Source: Conchocele bisecta (Eukaryota; Mollusca; Bivalvia; Lucinida; Thyasiridae). From it: 64,000 bases of DNA. Location: contig CM055269.1 of NCBI GenBank assembly GCA_029237695.1, positions 33,713,175 through 33,777,174 on the forward strand. The letters are read 5' to 3'. The translations under genes and the position numbers were made by a program. Below, in pieces: positions 1 through 9,224 of the stretch. The notes below the pieces were generated by a model that made no database searches, was not told the origin of the DNA, and was given only the letters and a program-made list of their open reading frames with translations. The stretch's first letter is position 1. The number at the start of each line of letters is the position of its first letter.

Positions 1-74
1 TTCTTAATTTTTCAAAATTATTAATTAATAAATTGTTTACTGCACCAATATAATTAATTATTATAAAAATTATT

Positions 75-593
75 TTATAATGGTGCTGTAACATTTCCTC
101 CGACTTTATTTCCAAGTTTTACCCTAAATTTATCCCAATCAGTACACTCAATTTTGGGCATGGTGGCACGCGCCTTGATTCTTATATCATTTTTTAATTC
201 TTCATATCTCCCCATTTCTTCCACCACGGATTCAAACTCTAAATTTGATATTTTCTTATCGGCCAACGCTTTGGACACCATAACGTCGATGCTATTTTTC
301 TTAGACCTAGCAAGAACGGATATTCTATCATGTTTTCTACTTTTTTTCTCGAGTTTTCCACCCACCGCCCTAATTACCATACAAAGTATTCCAGATAAAA
401 CGGTAATTCCACTCAAAACCCCTGCAAGTGGAACCGTTACAATTGTAGATAGCGTTGCAGCAGTCCCCGCACCACTCATTACAGATAAACTTGCCAGAAC
501 CGTACTAGATGCTTCAGCTATGTTCGCCGCGCGCTTATATTTGTTAGCGTGTCTTTTTCTATTTGCACATTCTCTAACTAAAATATCCTGCAT
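75..593 (-). CDS. Small hydrophobic protein of the viral element
   Basis: Intact 172-residue ORF at the left edge of the provirus. Residues about 25-80 form a long Ala/Ser/Thr/Gly-rich hydrophobic stretch that could make two membrane-spanning or membrane-inserting helices, followed by a basic patch (KLEKKSRKHD) and a charged helical C-terminal half. I recall similar proteins beside fibre-like genes in related animal elements, but no function is known to me. A membrane-active virion or holin-like role is only a guess. It is co-oriented with the fibre-like gene that starts 1.7 kb to its right and shows no lesion. Confidence 0.55.
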   Translation of the reverse strand: MQDILVRECANRKRHANKYKRAANIAEASSTVLASLSVMSGAGTAATLSTIVTVPLAGVLSGITVLSGILCMVIRAVGGKLEKKSRKHDRISVLARSKKNSIDVMVSKALADKKISNLEFESVVEEMGRYEELKNDIRIKARATMPKIECTDWDKFRVKLGNKVGGNVTAPL

Positions 594-749
594 AGCAACC
601 TAAAATCTGAACTTCTTTCGTTAATTGGATACAGTGTTGATGTAGTGGTATTGAGAGTTGGATACAGTGTTGATGGATCGGTATTGACAATTGGAAGCGG
701 TGATTCGTTCATATTTAAATTTTACAAATTTAGTTCAATATATTAGTAT
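594..749. repeat. Intergenic spacer with two direct 18-bp repeats
   Basis: TTGGATACAGTGTTGATG occurs at 625-642 and 658-675, a 33-bp period, followed by a related AATTGGAAG. The TTGGATACA core also occurs in the palindromic cassettes inside the + strand structural gene near 4.26 kb. The spacer lies between two minus-strand genes and may carry the promoter of the 172-residue protein. Confidence 0.5.
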
Positions 750-2290
750 TTACAAAATAAGTTCAATTAACAATGAGACAATAGTGGAAGAACTCTCTGG
801 GTGACCGATTTTCGTAACAAAGTTAATAACACTACCTTGGGAAAGTCTAATTCGATCATTACCGGCGAACGCAACAACCGTCGAACTATCTCCAGAGATT
901 TTAGTGACTCCAACCCCCCGTTCTTCTCCATCTACTACAATATTTATCGCGACCGCGCCCACAGGTTTACCACTACCATTAACCGAGCAGACCGTCATTC
1001 GGACAACTTCACCCGCAGTTGTCATAGCGTATCCACCACATTTATTACTCGCTTTGGCACCGAACGAATATTCATAACGCCCCTCAACCAATGGGCCCCG
1101 CTTCTCAGCCCAAACTGTTATGACACGTTTTAGCGTTTTCATTGTTCGCACTATTCCGGCAAGCGCACTGTTTGCGTTATATGCCTCAGTACGAATCGTA
1201 TAAGAGGCCTTCTCAAGAGCTTTGGTCGCGGCTATACGATCATGTTTCAGTTTATCGGAAACATTGGTTATTTTCCCGTCTAGTTCAGCAACCGCCGCTT
1301 CTCTGATGAGAGAGTCCTCTGAGCGCAACACCTCATAAGCCTTCGTAAGGGCTGCTTGGTGGTCTTCTCGGGCTTTCTCAATACCCATTCGGACCCCCTC
1401 AACCCCCAACCGGGCCTCCTTTCGAAATTCTGTTATTTTTTCGTCTAGTTCAGTAAGTGCCGCTTCTCTGTTGAGAGAGTCCTCTGAGCGCAACGACCCA
1501 TAAGCCTCCGCAATGGCCTCCTTGTGGTCTTCTCGGACCCCCTCAACCCCCGACCTGGTCTCTTTCAGAAATTCGGTTATCTTTTCGTCTAGTTCGGTAA
1601 GTGTCGCTTCTTTACTGAGAGAGTCCTCTAAGCGCAACGCATCATAAGCCTCCGCAATGGCCTCCGCAAGGTTCGACTGGTGGTCTTCTCGGACTTTATC
1701 AATACCCGACCGAGTCTCTTTTCGAAATTTTATTTTTTTATCTAGTTCGGCAACCGCCGCTTCTCTTATGAGAGAGTCCTCTGAGCGCAACACCTCATAA
1801 GCCTTCGTAAGGGCTGCCTGGTGGTCTTCTCGGGCTTTCTCAATACCCGACGTGGCCTCTTTTCGAAATTTGGTTATTTGTTTACCTAGTTCGGTAAATG
1901 CCGCATCTCTAATGAGAGAGTCCTCTAAGCGCAACGTAAGGGCCGCCTGGCGGTCTGCTCGGACTTTATCAATATCCGACCTGCTCTCTTTTCGAAATTT
2001 GGTTATTTTTTTACCTAGTTCGTTTAGTTCCGTTTCTCTGAGCGCAACACCTTATAAGCCGCCTGATCTTTCTCAATTTGTGCAGTCGCCGTCAGCACTT
2101 CTACTCTAACATCTGATATACTCCTGTGAATCCCGTTTGTGACCTTCGATATAGTTTTATTGATCAGGGCCTTGGTTTTTTCAGTAGTTAAAAAGTCGCC
2201 CTCTGTCGGGATGAATCCACCTTCTGCCGGTTCCAAATTCTTTGAATTTGTCACCCAATCGGAAGAACTACCTGGTCCGTATATACTCAT
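750..2290 (-). pseudogene. Fibre-like protein with repeated coiled-coil stalk, frameshifted
   Basis: The N-terminal part (start at 2290, residues MSIYGPGSSSDW) runs to a stop near 2024, and the rest continues in another frame from about 2040 to 750. A single small indel near 2030-2045 explains the break. The body is a coiled-coil stalk built of roughly 35-45-residue repeats around the core EDSLIREAAVAELD, followed by charged FRKE/KAREDHQ segments. The C-terminal 110 residues are a compact beta-rich, Gly/Val-rich domain (from about 'GRYEYSFGAKASNKCGG' onward) that looks like a trimeric fibre head. A spike that contacts the host cell is the natural inference from stalk plus head and from its position next to capsid genes. 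No homologue was tested. Two stalk repeats are nearly identical at the DNA level (about 1291-1386 and 1754-1850), pointing to recent repeat conversion. Confidence 0.6.
2233..2250. repeat. Palindromic cassette CAAATTC-TTT-GAATTTG
   Basis: An inverted repeat inside the N-terminal coding part of the fibre-like gene. The cassette CAAATTCTTTGAATTTG followed by GTCACCC recurs almost unchanged at 8987-9009 in the accessory gene 6.7 kb away, so it is a mobile or shared motif rather than chance. Confidence 0.55.
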
Positions 2291-2323
2291 AATAAAATTA
2301 ATTATAATATTGGGCACCTATAC

Positions 2324-3013
2324 TCAATTGGAAATTTCGAGAACTACCGAAAACGGGTAATAGTTATTCAACTTTCTCGCTTGATCATCGAGAATAGAGA
2401 CCGTAAATTCGTGGATATGTCCCGCTTCCAAAACTTTCATCTCGGGGTGTGGGGGGAAGTCTAAGGTCACCGTATCCCCAAAGAAACAGTCGCTGGCTTG
2501 CACGGTTTTCAGTAATGTGCTGGGGGATCCGTCTACCGTGTTGTACGACGTGTTCACCCGATCCAGGTGCACCCTGAGAGTTTTCGTGAAGGCGAAGTCC
2601 ACCGGGTTATCACCGACGTACTCACCCGGGGTAAACACTCCTTTGTTTGAGGAGTATGTCTCTCTAAAACCGAGTTGAATACCCAACCCCGGGGAGACCA
2701 CTATCTTATTATCAGTGCTGATGGTCATTGTTGCGAGCCCGGTAGCCTTCGATACTGTGAGGTTGATTATACCGTCAAGCTCTGAGTTGACAAAATCTTT
2801 GAGCTGTCTTATTCCCCACAGTCCGTGAGGCAGCTTTACACCTAATTGTTGTCCATCCTTCACATAGTAAAACCCTTCGCTCTTCCCCACATTCTGCCAT
2901 CCAACCGTGAAGGTGATTGATCTGAGGCCCACCAGGCGTTTTCCGCAGCAGTTGTCGATTGATTTTTGAAGTTCACAACTCTCTTTTTGAACATTAGTGA
3001 TAGTAGCAAACAT
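2324..3013 (-). CDS. Penton-like minor capsid protein candidate
   Basis: Intact ORF of about 229 residues from the ATG at 3013 (MFATITNV). A longer start at 3043 would overlap the divergent + gene and is less likely. Predicted beta-rich throughout: an N-terminal ITFTVGWQNV strand, a central IRQLKDFVNSEL helix, a conserved-looking 'GLGIQLGF' motif near the middle, and a C-terminal 'FTVSILDDQARKLNNYYPF' hairpin ending in VVLEIS. I recognise this layout from the smaller, single jelly-roll type capsid protein found beside the major capsid gene in animal Polinton-like elements, which forms pentons at the vertices in related viruses. The assignment rests on recall of the family and on context, not a search. 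Confidence 0.5.
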   Translation of the reverse strand: MFATITNVQKESCELQKSIDNCCGKRLVGLRSITFTVGWQNVGKSEGFYYVKDGQQLGVKLPHGLWGIRQLKDFVNSELDGIINLTVSKATGLATMTISTDNKIVVSPGLGIQLGFRETYSSNKGVFTPGEYVGDNPVDFAFTKTLRVHLDRVNTSYNTVDGSPSTLLKTVQASDCFFGDTVTLDFPPHPEMKVLEAGHIHEFTVSILDDQARKLNNYYPFSVVLEISN

Positions 3014-3027
3014 AATAATATCTTTCA
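3014..3027. promoter_or_regulatory. Fourteen-base divergent start region
   Basis: The initiation codons of the minus-strand penton-like gene (3013-3011) and the plus-strand structural gene (3028-3030) are separated by only 14 A+T-rich bases. If both starts are right, each promoter must lie inside the other gene's 5' coding sequence. Confidence 0.4.
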
Positions 3028-4473
3028 ATGGATACCAAAGCATTTAGCTTTAACTCTAATGCAAAGTACGCGGTCGGAGGTAAATACACGCAAAAAGACG
3101 TTGTTAACCACCTTGTACACCCAACCGTAACGGTTAGACCGGACAGCGGCTTTGCCACCAACTTCCCTAACATCTTGAACAATATAGGCTGCCCAAGATT
3201 ACTACGATGGAGGCGGTAAACGGGTGGAAAGCAACACCGATGCAGTTTTGGCAGAACCAAATAAATTTCGCTGTATGGTGCGCAACAGCCGGGTGTGGAG
3301 TTTCACATGAAGACCATCTGACATCCAAGAATGTCATGCTCCGAAGTGTCTACAACTTTCACGCGTATTATACTATTAGGAGGATTCTCAAAGAACTAGG
3401 TATTTCACTACCTCAAGACGACGCCTGGGATCCCATTTCCAACGCATACGACCGTATGGCGTTTGAAAGACTGTGTAACGAATTTAACGTTTCAAAAGAC
3501 GCGGACTGGAAACAGAAAGCATTTCCTAACAGCACCGGCCTCGGGGACGTTCTCATTCGGGGCCAGTCTGGAAATTGGGCACAGACTGATTTTAGACACG
3601 ATCACTCCGGTGACCACATCGTCAGTCGGAACGCCGGGAATTTTGACCCGCGACATGACTTTCGGGTCGGAAGTGTCTGGAGGTCGGCACTGTGGCGTGT
3701 TTTCTTGTAAAATGTTACCTCCGAAACTGGCTCACGTCGATTACATACAGCAGGCTGCTGAGGTTCAGGACGCGTGGGGTACATTTATGTTAGATACGGG
3801 TCTAGGGTTCACGCAGGCCGGGGTAACTCGCGTCAACGACTCCATTCGCACATACGTCTGGGCCATCCTCGGCGCACAGAAGCAAACTCGCAGTTCTATA
3901 CTGGGCACGGGAACAGCGTTTGATGCACAAAAACAATTCTTGGCACTTGTAGAGGACGCCATCTCAGCTAGGGTGGACCTGGAGAAGGCGATCCAGAATT
4001 ATCAAGACGTTTTGCAGAATGCCAGCACCCCAGTAGACTATGTATTTGGAATAGGTCTTTATATGGCGCCGAGCAATATGATACTACGAGACGACCCGGT
4101 TGACGGTTACAATAATCAGATCGTAATCGCCACCGCCAATCAAAAAATCGGCCACGACGGTAACGTGAACACGGATATCATCAAGCGCACCCCCAACATG
4201 ATCAGGTTCAACAGTGGAACCGATTTCATAAAACACAAAATGGATACACCTCCCCCAATTCGTAAATTGGATACACAATTGAACCCAGTACCCCCAATTC
4301 GTAAATTGGATGCACCATCGAGTTCCATCAACAGACCAATCGCGATTGGAGAAACACCAATCATCAACACCAATCGTAGATTGGGTGAAATTGGAAGCAC
4401 AACACATGAGGAGGAGAAATTAGGGCTTGTCATCGCCCTCGTGGCGATCGGATTATTTACGCTTTGGTTGTAG
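3028..4473 (+). pseudogene. Structural protein with C-terminal membrane anchor, two frameshifts
   Basis: Three open segments in successive frames form one gene of about 480 codons: 3028-3219, about 3207-3560 and about 3560-4473. Breaks lie near 3205-3225 and 3540-3570. The middle segment holds 'PMQFWQNQINFAVWCATAGC' and an FHAYYTIRRILKELG helix, which I recognise as a conserved unnamed protein family of animal Polinton-like elements. The third segment ends with a proline-rich linker carrying repeated PIRKLD/PIAIGETP units and a final hydrophobic helix (LGLVIALVAIGLFTLWL) suited to a membrane anchor. The gene lies between two minus-strand structural genes and overlaps the tail of the right-hand one by 21 bp. 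Its function is unknown; a virion-associated role is inferred from position. Confidence 0.6.
4255..4384. repeat. Cluster of four palindromic CCAAT cassettes inside a coding region
   Basis: CCAATTCGTAAATTGG occurs at 4255-4270 and again at 4294-4309, the perfect palindrome CCAATCGCGATTGG at 4336-4349, and CCAATCGTAGATTGG at 4370-4384. They are in frame and encode the repeated PIRKLD and PIAIG residues in the linker before the membrane anchor. The same palindromes recur elsewhere in the element in other genes and frames. Confidence 0.75.
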
Positions 4474-5772
4474 GAACTCTCTGGCGAAGAATAGTAGGAG
4501 ACCGGCGATTGCCACGATTAAAGCCCATGTATTTTTGGCTAGCCATCCGGCCGTTTTTGATAATATAGATAGCAAGTAAGAAACGATACTTCCGATCAGT
4601 CCAGGTAGTGCGGCAGCCGCCTTTTCGGCTAATTTAGCTAGAAGATTGGCCAAGGCTTTTAGTTGTTTTTTTACCCACTCCTTGGCTCCACCGGATGGCG
4701 CGGGTGCTGGCGCGGGTGCTGGTGGTGGCGCGGGTGGTGGCGCCGCACCACCAGTGAAAGCTAGAACTATGGTTGATATAGTCATGCCGACAGCTGCGAG
4801 GATGCTTGCTATCGTGACGCCCTGCTCTCTGAACAGAGTGCGAAGATGCTCACCGAGTGTCGTGTCCTCGTGCAGAACCCTCGATATTGTTTCGCGGATC
4901 CGACTTATTTGTGTGCGGAGAGCCTCACGGTTAGCCGAGGCGGCCTCCAAGCGAGCTTCTCTTTCGTCCCACAAAGACCGCAGTCGTTCGGCGATCCGCT
5001 CGGTAGATTCTCTATCGTCACCGGCTTCCTCCAGTTTTCTTTCTTCAAGCGCGATATGTTCATCCAGCGCCGTGAGTTTGGATAGGTTAAGGACCAGTTC
5101 GCCCCGGACCGTTTGTAGAGCCTTATCGAGTCCACGGAGTTCGCGAAGAGGTAACGGTGGGTCATCGTTGAGTATTTCCCCCAATTGCGATTGGACGCTG
5201 AACGTGGTCTCCATCGTGTTAATAACGTGGGTGGCTATTTGAGGGACTTCGCTGAGATCTACAGTTTCTAACGCGGCGGCCGTCTTCGCCATCGTTTCGT
5301 CGGTAGACTGTAGGGCCGCTACAGCGCGGGCCGGCATAATTGGTTTACCACGCTTCCAATCTGGAAATCCTAGTTCGCTCCTTATGATTTCGCCACCACC
5401 CCGTTTTCCAGCAATGGTGTTTAGCGATAGGGGTTTTCCGGTCTTCATGTTGATGATCGGGTTATCTGATGCTTTTAGTCGCAACCTACCACGCATATCC
5501 AATTCGAACTTGGAGTAGTCTCGACCGACAGATGGGACCAGATCTTTTTCTGATAAATTGTTGTAGTAGTCGTTTACAGCTCCCTCAAGTAATTCCTGAC
5601 TTTGACTTTGACCAACGTTGCGGGTAGCGCCACCTATTTCCCCCAATTGCGATTTGATTGGAACTGGAGTCTCTATGAAGGGCGTATCACCATAATCATC
5701 GACGTAATCGTTATACTCATCGACGTAATCGTCATAATCAGCGTAGAACTCTTCTCTGCCGATTTCATCCAT
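4453..5772 (-). CDS. 439-residue acidic/coiled-coil membrane protein of the viral element
   Basis: Intact ORF starting MDEIGREEF. Layout: an acidic Asp/Tyr-rich head (residues about 8-30), a short QLGEIGGA linker repeated later as QLGEIL, a basic middle region, a long charged coiled coil (about residues 225-320), and a hydrophobic helix with TISTIVLAFTG. An alanine/proline linker follows, with AAPPPAPPPAPAPAPAPSG, then an amphipathic Lys/Ala helix and one or two terminal hydrophobic helices ending in KRK. I recognise the coiled coil plus hydrophobic C-terminus as a very common unnamed protein of cnidarian and mollusc Polinton-like elements; no role is established that I know of. It starts 71 bp from the divergent capsid gene and overlaps the + structural gene tail-to-tail by 21 bp. 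Confidence 0.65.
   Translation of the reverse strand: MDEIGREEFYADYDDYVDEYNDYVDDYGDTPFIETPVPIKSQLGEIGGATRNVGQSQSQELLEGAVNDYYNNLSEKDLVPSVGRDYSKFELDMRGRLRLKASDNPIINMKTGKPLSLNTIAGKRGGGEIIRSELGFPDWKRGKPIMPARAVAALQSTDETMAKTAAALETVDLSEVPQIATHVINTMETTFSVQSQLGEILNDDPPLPLRELRGLDKALQTVRGELVLNLSKLTALDEHIALEERKLEEAGDDRESTERIAERLRSLWDEREARLEAASANREALRTQISRIRETISRVLHEDTTLGEHLRTLFREQGVTIASILAAVGMTISTIVLAFTGGAAPPPAPPPAPAPAPAPSGGAKEWVKKQLKALANLLAKLAEKAAAALPGLIGSIVSYLLSILSKTAGWLAKNTWALIVAIAGLLLFFAREFLQPKRK
5181..5194. repeat. Palindromic cassette CCAATTGCGATTGG
   Basis: An imperfect palindrome of the CCAAT/ATTGG type inside the 439-residue gene, encoding QLGEI on the minus strand. A second, looser copy lies at 5643-5661, also encoding QLGEI. 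It is the same cassette family as at 4.26-4.38 kb but in a gene on the opposite strand. Confidence 0.6.
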
Positions 5773-5843
5773 ATTAATTATGTATTAAAGACAAAACCAT
5801 ACGGGTTTAATAGTTTCAATAATTTTTGAAAAAAATATTAATT
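5773..5843. promoter_or_regulatory. Divergent intergenic region between 439-residue gene and capsid gene
   Basis: A 71-bp A+T-rich spacer between two divergent starts, containing AATTATG/TTAATTATG-type sequence immediately before the capsid start. It probably holds both promoters. No operator was identified. Confidence 0.4.
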
Positions 5844-7143
5844 ATGTCTTCGAGTCAATACGGTCGCAAACTCAATCCATACCGCAGACTGCGTGAGCCC
5901 CTCGGGGCAAAAGGCGTGAGACAGAGTGTCGTTATTACGAACAACCCATCGACGATCGACCAGAACCAGCAGCTCTTAGTCCGCATCCCCAACCTCGGAA
6001 CTCACGACGTCATTGTTCCGGGTACTGTTCGCCTCGCTTTCACTATTTCGCTAACGTCGACGGACGCGGACCGAACCGTCGTTCAGAACCTGGGTCGCGC
6101 CATAGTCAAGAAGACTATGATAAAGATTTCTGGTAATGAGGTGATGTCGATCGACGACAGCGATGTCTACCATTGCTATCAGGACCTGTGGAAGACGGCA
6201 CAAGAGTGTGAAAACGCTGTCTATCAGGGTATTGACACCAGCAAAAATAAGAACGTAACCAAACTTAGAATCGGGGCTGCTAACAATGTAGATAACAACG
6301 CGAGTGACAACGCGGTCGCGGGCGCTTACGGCAACCGCTTCTACATCCCGCTCGACTTTGAGTTGCTGGAGAGCCACATGCCCTACTATCAGAGTGCTTT
6401 GGCTGACCGCCTCGAATACGAACTAACGTTCAACGACTACGGCCGAGTTCTCATAGCCAGCGACATGTTATCGACGTATACGATAGATAATGTTTCGCTG
6501 GAGTACGACATGGTCACGATGCCCGAACTCGCGCGATTGATCAGAACCCAGTACGCCAGGCGCGTTTCCATACTTTACGACCGAGTTCTTCGCCATCGCA
6601 AGATGACGAAAGACAAAAGCGGACACATTGTGGAATATTAATGTCAACGTCCCCCGCCCGCTCGATGAAAGGTATACTGATGTTGTTCGAGGATGCTCGG
6701 TTCGCGTTCGGTGCTCGAAAAACCGACAAATTCTATAACCCCAAAATCACGAAGGTAGAGGTGACGAATCGATGGGAGTACCCAATCAACTCTACAGCGC
6801 GGGTCTTCGCGCGCACCAGCAGTGGGACGAAGTAAGAAAGCAGTTTGCTGCCGGCTCTAAGCGCTCTCCGGAGGTTGCAGCAGTTGCCAAAGACCTGCAT
6901 CTCTCGGCCGTCTCCCTCGCGGAGTTCCTGAATACCAAATACGCGTTATGGCTAGACATGCGAGCCAGCGACGACTACCAAATACACGGTAGCGGACGCC
7001 AAGTTGAGAACGCTAGCGAGGGTGTGACGATCCAGATAACCAAAGAGGCGGATGGAAATGGCGCATTGAACGTGTACTTATATATAATTACAGACGCACA
7101 ACTCAACATCGAAGATGGTCGATACGTCTCAGCGATCTACTAA
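5844..7143 (+). pseudogene. Double jelly-roll major capsid protein, frameshifted
   Basis: Starts at the ATG at 5844 (MSSSQYGRKLNPYRR). About 265 residues read cleanly, including 'FYIPLDFELLESHMPYYQSA' followed by ADRLEYELTFNDY, the signature of double jelly-roll capsid proteins where the first barrel supplies PLDFE-type strands. Frame is lost near 6615-6630, shifts again near 6650 and again near 6765-6775, then continues to 7143 (ending DGRYVSAIY). Total length, about 430 codons, fits this smaller capsid family. I recognise it from animal Polinton-like elements. The start overlaps nothing, while its last 29 bp overlap the ATPase start, a compact arrangement suggesting coupled morphogenesis genes. 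Codon quality is high apart from the breaks, so inactivation is probably not very ancient. Confidence 0.75.
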
Positions 7144-7814
7144 AAAATCATTTAACGATTTATTTAATAATTCTAAAAACAATTTGGAACAAATTAAAAT
7201 TAGCAATCAATACCAATTCACGATTGGAGACGCTCACTCTGCCATAATATGTGGGCAGACAGGATGTGGAAAAACGGTTTTCATCCTAGACTTGCTCGAG
7301 GGCTCCTACCGCGATGCCTTTCGTCATATTGTGATCCTGTGTCCCACTGTGCGGCACAACGATACTTATCAGCGGCGCCCGTGGATATGGACCGACCCTG
7401 AGGATACGTTATTGACCCGGTGATAGGCTTCACGATTGGCTGCGTGGTTTATACCAAAAATTCCAAGGTGAGCCCACCCTATACGTGATTGATGATTGCT
7501 CAGCCAAGGCGGCGATGACCAAAAAGAAGGACATGCTCTCCGAGCTCGCATTTTCTGGCCGCCATGCTAGGCAAAGCGTATGGATATCCACTCAAAAGTA
7601 CAACGCCGTCCTCAAGGATCTGCGCGAGCAAACGAAATGGGTCGCCCTCTTTCACTGCAAGGACCGAGACTCATTCGATGACTGTCTTCAAGAGAATGAC
7701 GTTATTCCAACGCGCGAGGAGCGCCTGGAGGTTCGACAGATGCTTTCGGAAACTAAGCACGCCAATCTTTTGCTAAAGACTGATCAACCAACTGCTTACG
7801 AAGTTATCAATTAA
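7115..7814 (+). pseudogene. A32/FtsK-HerA-type genome-packaging ATPase, one frameshift
   Basis: Starts at 7115 inside the capsid gene's 3' end. The Walker A motif GQTGCGKT lies at residues 47-54, after 'YQFTIGDAHSAIICGQTGCG'. The frame breaks once near 7415-7425. Downstream, the Walker B-like motif YVIDDCS is encoded near 7480-7500, followed by a GRHARQSVWISTQ segment (sensor-like Gln/Thr strand) and the C-terminus at 7814. Total length, about 230 codons, matches the A32-like packaging ATPases of Polintons and large DNA viruses, which pump DNA into the preformed capsid. Position directly after the capsid gene is typical. Confidence 0.8.
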
Positions 7815-8118
7815 TTAATAATAATTTTTTAAAAAAAATTAAGAAACGCTTAATTTTAAGAAAATTAGTAACTGCCAAGTAAATGTTTAACAATTAATTA
7901 GCAATTGCTGAACAATGCTGAACAAATGCTGAACAATGCTGAACAAATGCTTAACAAATGTTGAACAAATGCTGAACAATGGTTAACAATGTTAACAATT
8001 TGGTGCTCCGCTGCGAGCTTTGTTGCGAGCATAATGGTGATCATAAGTATCGGGTGGTGCGCTTGGCAATTATTAAAGTGATGAGAGTTGTTAGAATAGT
8101 TAAATTAATTTTAAGAAA
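7815..8118. repeat. A+T-rich spacer with GCTGAACAA tandem repeats
   Basis: From about 7908 to 7990 the motif GCTGAACAA(A)T repeats six or more times with small changes (GCTTAACAA, GTTGAACAA). It is followed by a short hydrophobic ORF and a TTAATTTTAAGAAAATG leader before the next gene. Iterated short repeats in an A+T-rich spacer could be a regulatory or replication-initiation site, but nothing here proves it. Confidence 0.5.
7989..8081 (+). CDS. Possible 30-residue single-pass membrane peptide
   Basis: ATG at 7989, stop at 8079-8081. The product reads MLTIWCSAASFVAS followed by IMVIISIGWCAWQLLK, an almost wholly hydrophobic helix with a lysine at its end. It sits between the ATPase and the next accessory gene on the same strand, in an otherwise gene-free spacer. 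Small membrane peptides are common in Polinton-like elements, but an ORF this short can arise by chance. Confidence 0.25.
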   Translation: MLTIWCSAASFVASIMVIISIGWCAWQLLK

Positions 8119-8645
8119 ATGAACTGCGACGAACTTCTCGATCAGCTAATAGAAGAAACCTCAACTCCGACTGCCAACAATAATGATCCGACAGAGCAAT
8201 CGGAATCGGGGGTTGGTATTGGGTTGAGTGCAACGACTCCGAATGAAAATGAAAATGCGGCGCGACGAGAGCGGCTAGCTGCGCTGGTTGCTGGGGGACA
8301 ATCGGAGCATTATCTCGGTAGGCGTCTCACTAGTTTTTCAGGTGGATAGGATGTCAGATGCGGAGATCGATAAAATGTATGCGTGATACGAATCTAGGTT
8401 AGGTGCGGAGATGACGAAAACTCTCGGATCGGCGGCTATTCATTTGTACGCAACCGCCGTTAGTATACTTCTCCCTATACCAAACACCGCGGGGTTGAGT
8501 TGATGATCTAGAGACTGACCCTTTTATAGGTCACACTCTTAGAACAGCCTGCTGCTCAATTTATCACAAGTTTGGAATGTACTTAGCTCCGCTGACAACC
8601 GCGTTGACCACGGGTAAACACTGTCAATTTGGACATATATGCCCA
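8119..8645 (+). pseudogene. Accessory protein of viral element, broken
   Basis: The first 72 or so codons are open (MNCDELLDQLIEETSTP... to 'GGQSEHYLGRRLTS'). The likely continuation (DRMSDAEIDKMYA) is read in another frame from about 8343, with an in-frame TGA at 8384-8386 and further stops near 8502-8515. A last recognisable piece, MYLAPLTTALTTGKHCQF, is read from 8577. The middle part encodes a hydrophobic 'HLYATAVSILLPIPN' segment. I recall an unnamed protein with this layout in related elements; no function is known to me. Multiple independent lesions mark it as a pseudogene. Confidence 0.5.
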
Positions 8646-8870
8646 CGAACTATAAGCCCTAATTTTGAAGATGATGACACAAGACACACCAGCGAGAGTG
8701 ACGGAGTTGAACCCGATTGCTCCAACCCAATCGAACCCGACTGTTACTCCGCCACTGGATGACATACCGCATATAAAAAATCCCAAAAGACAGGCAGCTG
8801 GGCGGGCGGCGGCTGCCACCCGAAAAGTTAAACAAGATAAAATACTCGCCGAGCTTCGAGAGGCTAAACT

Positions 8871-9056
8871 CCAATCGAGATTGGGGTTGCAGCCAATTCC
8901 TGAATTGATGGGGACGGAGACAGTAAAACATCTGAAGACAGAGTTGAGTACAACAACACCCCAAATTCACGAATTGGAAGCACACCCAAATTCTTTGAAT
9001 TGTCACCCTGCCGTTGGAGTTGGGCTAATCCGATTGAACCCAAATTCGTGAATTGG
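8871..9056. repeat. Dense cluster of palindromic CAATT cassettes
   Basis: CCAATCGAGATTGG at 8871-8884, CAATTCCTGAATTG at 8894-8907, CCAAATTCACGAATTGG at 8961-8977, CAAATTCTTTGAATTG at 8987-9002 and CCCAAATTCGTGAATTGG at 9039-9056. Five inverted repeats fall in 186 bp, separated by GTTGGGTTGAACCC-like spacers, all in a coding region. The fourth matches the cassette at 2233-2250. Confidence 0.75.
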
Positions 9057-9158
9057 AGTTGGGTTGTTGGTGGTGGTCTAGCAGTTGTTGGTGCCCTGTG
9101 CGTGTGGAAATACCCGAAAAAAACAACCAGCCAGTGTACAGAAGAAAGTTACGAAACA

Positions 9159-9172
9159 CCAATCGCGATTGG
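9159..9172. repeat. Perfect palindrome CCAATCGCGATTGG
   Basis: Identical to the palindrome at 4336-4349, and preceded in both places by a similar A/C-rich context (GAAACACC here, GAAACACC just after the other copy). A looser relative, CCAAACGCGATTGG, lies at 10147-10160 in the 113-residue gene. Confidence 0.7.
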
Positions 9173-9224
9173 ATGCGCCCCATTTAAACATTGATTGCGA
9201 CCCCTTTTATATGCAATAATTATA

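Larger units (their letters stand above)
8671..9194 (+). pseudogene. Basic accessory protein with C-terminal membrane anchor, frameshifted
   Basis: An open segment from the ATG at 8671 (MMTQDTPARV) to 9051 contains KNPKRQAAGRAAAATRKVKQ followed by an Ala/Leu-rich KILAELREAKLQ helix, a basic region that could contact DNA. The C-terminal part is read in another frame to 9194 and includes a transmembrane segment (SWVVGGGLAVVGALCVW) and a basic tail. The frame change falls near 9000-9055, exactly where several palindromic CAATT cassettes are packed, so cassette gain or loss may have caused it. The function is unknown. Confidence 0.5.

Noticed and set aside
4646..5242. 198-codon + strand ORF opposite the 439-residue gene
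   Set aside because: It is an antisense shadow. The minus-strand frame has the coiled coil, membrane helices and family resemblance.
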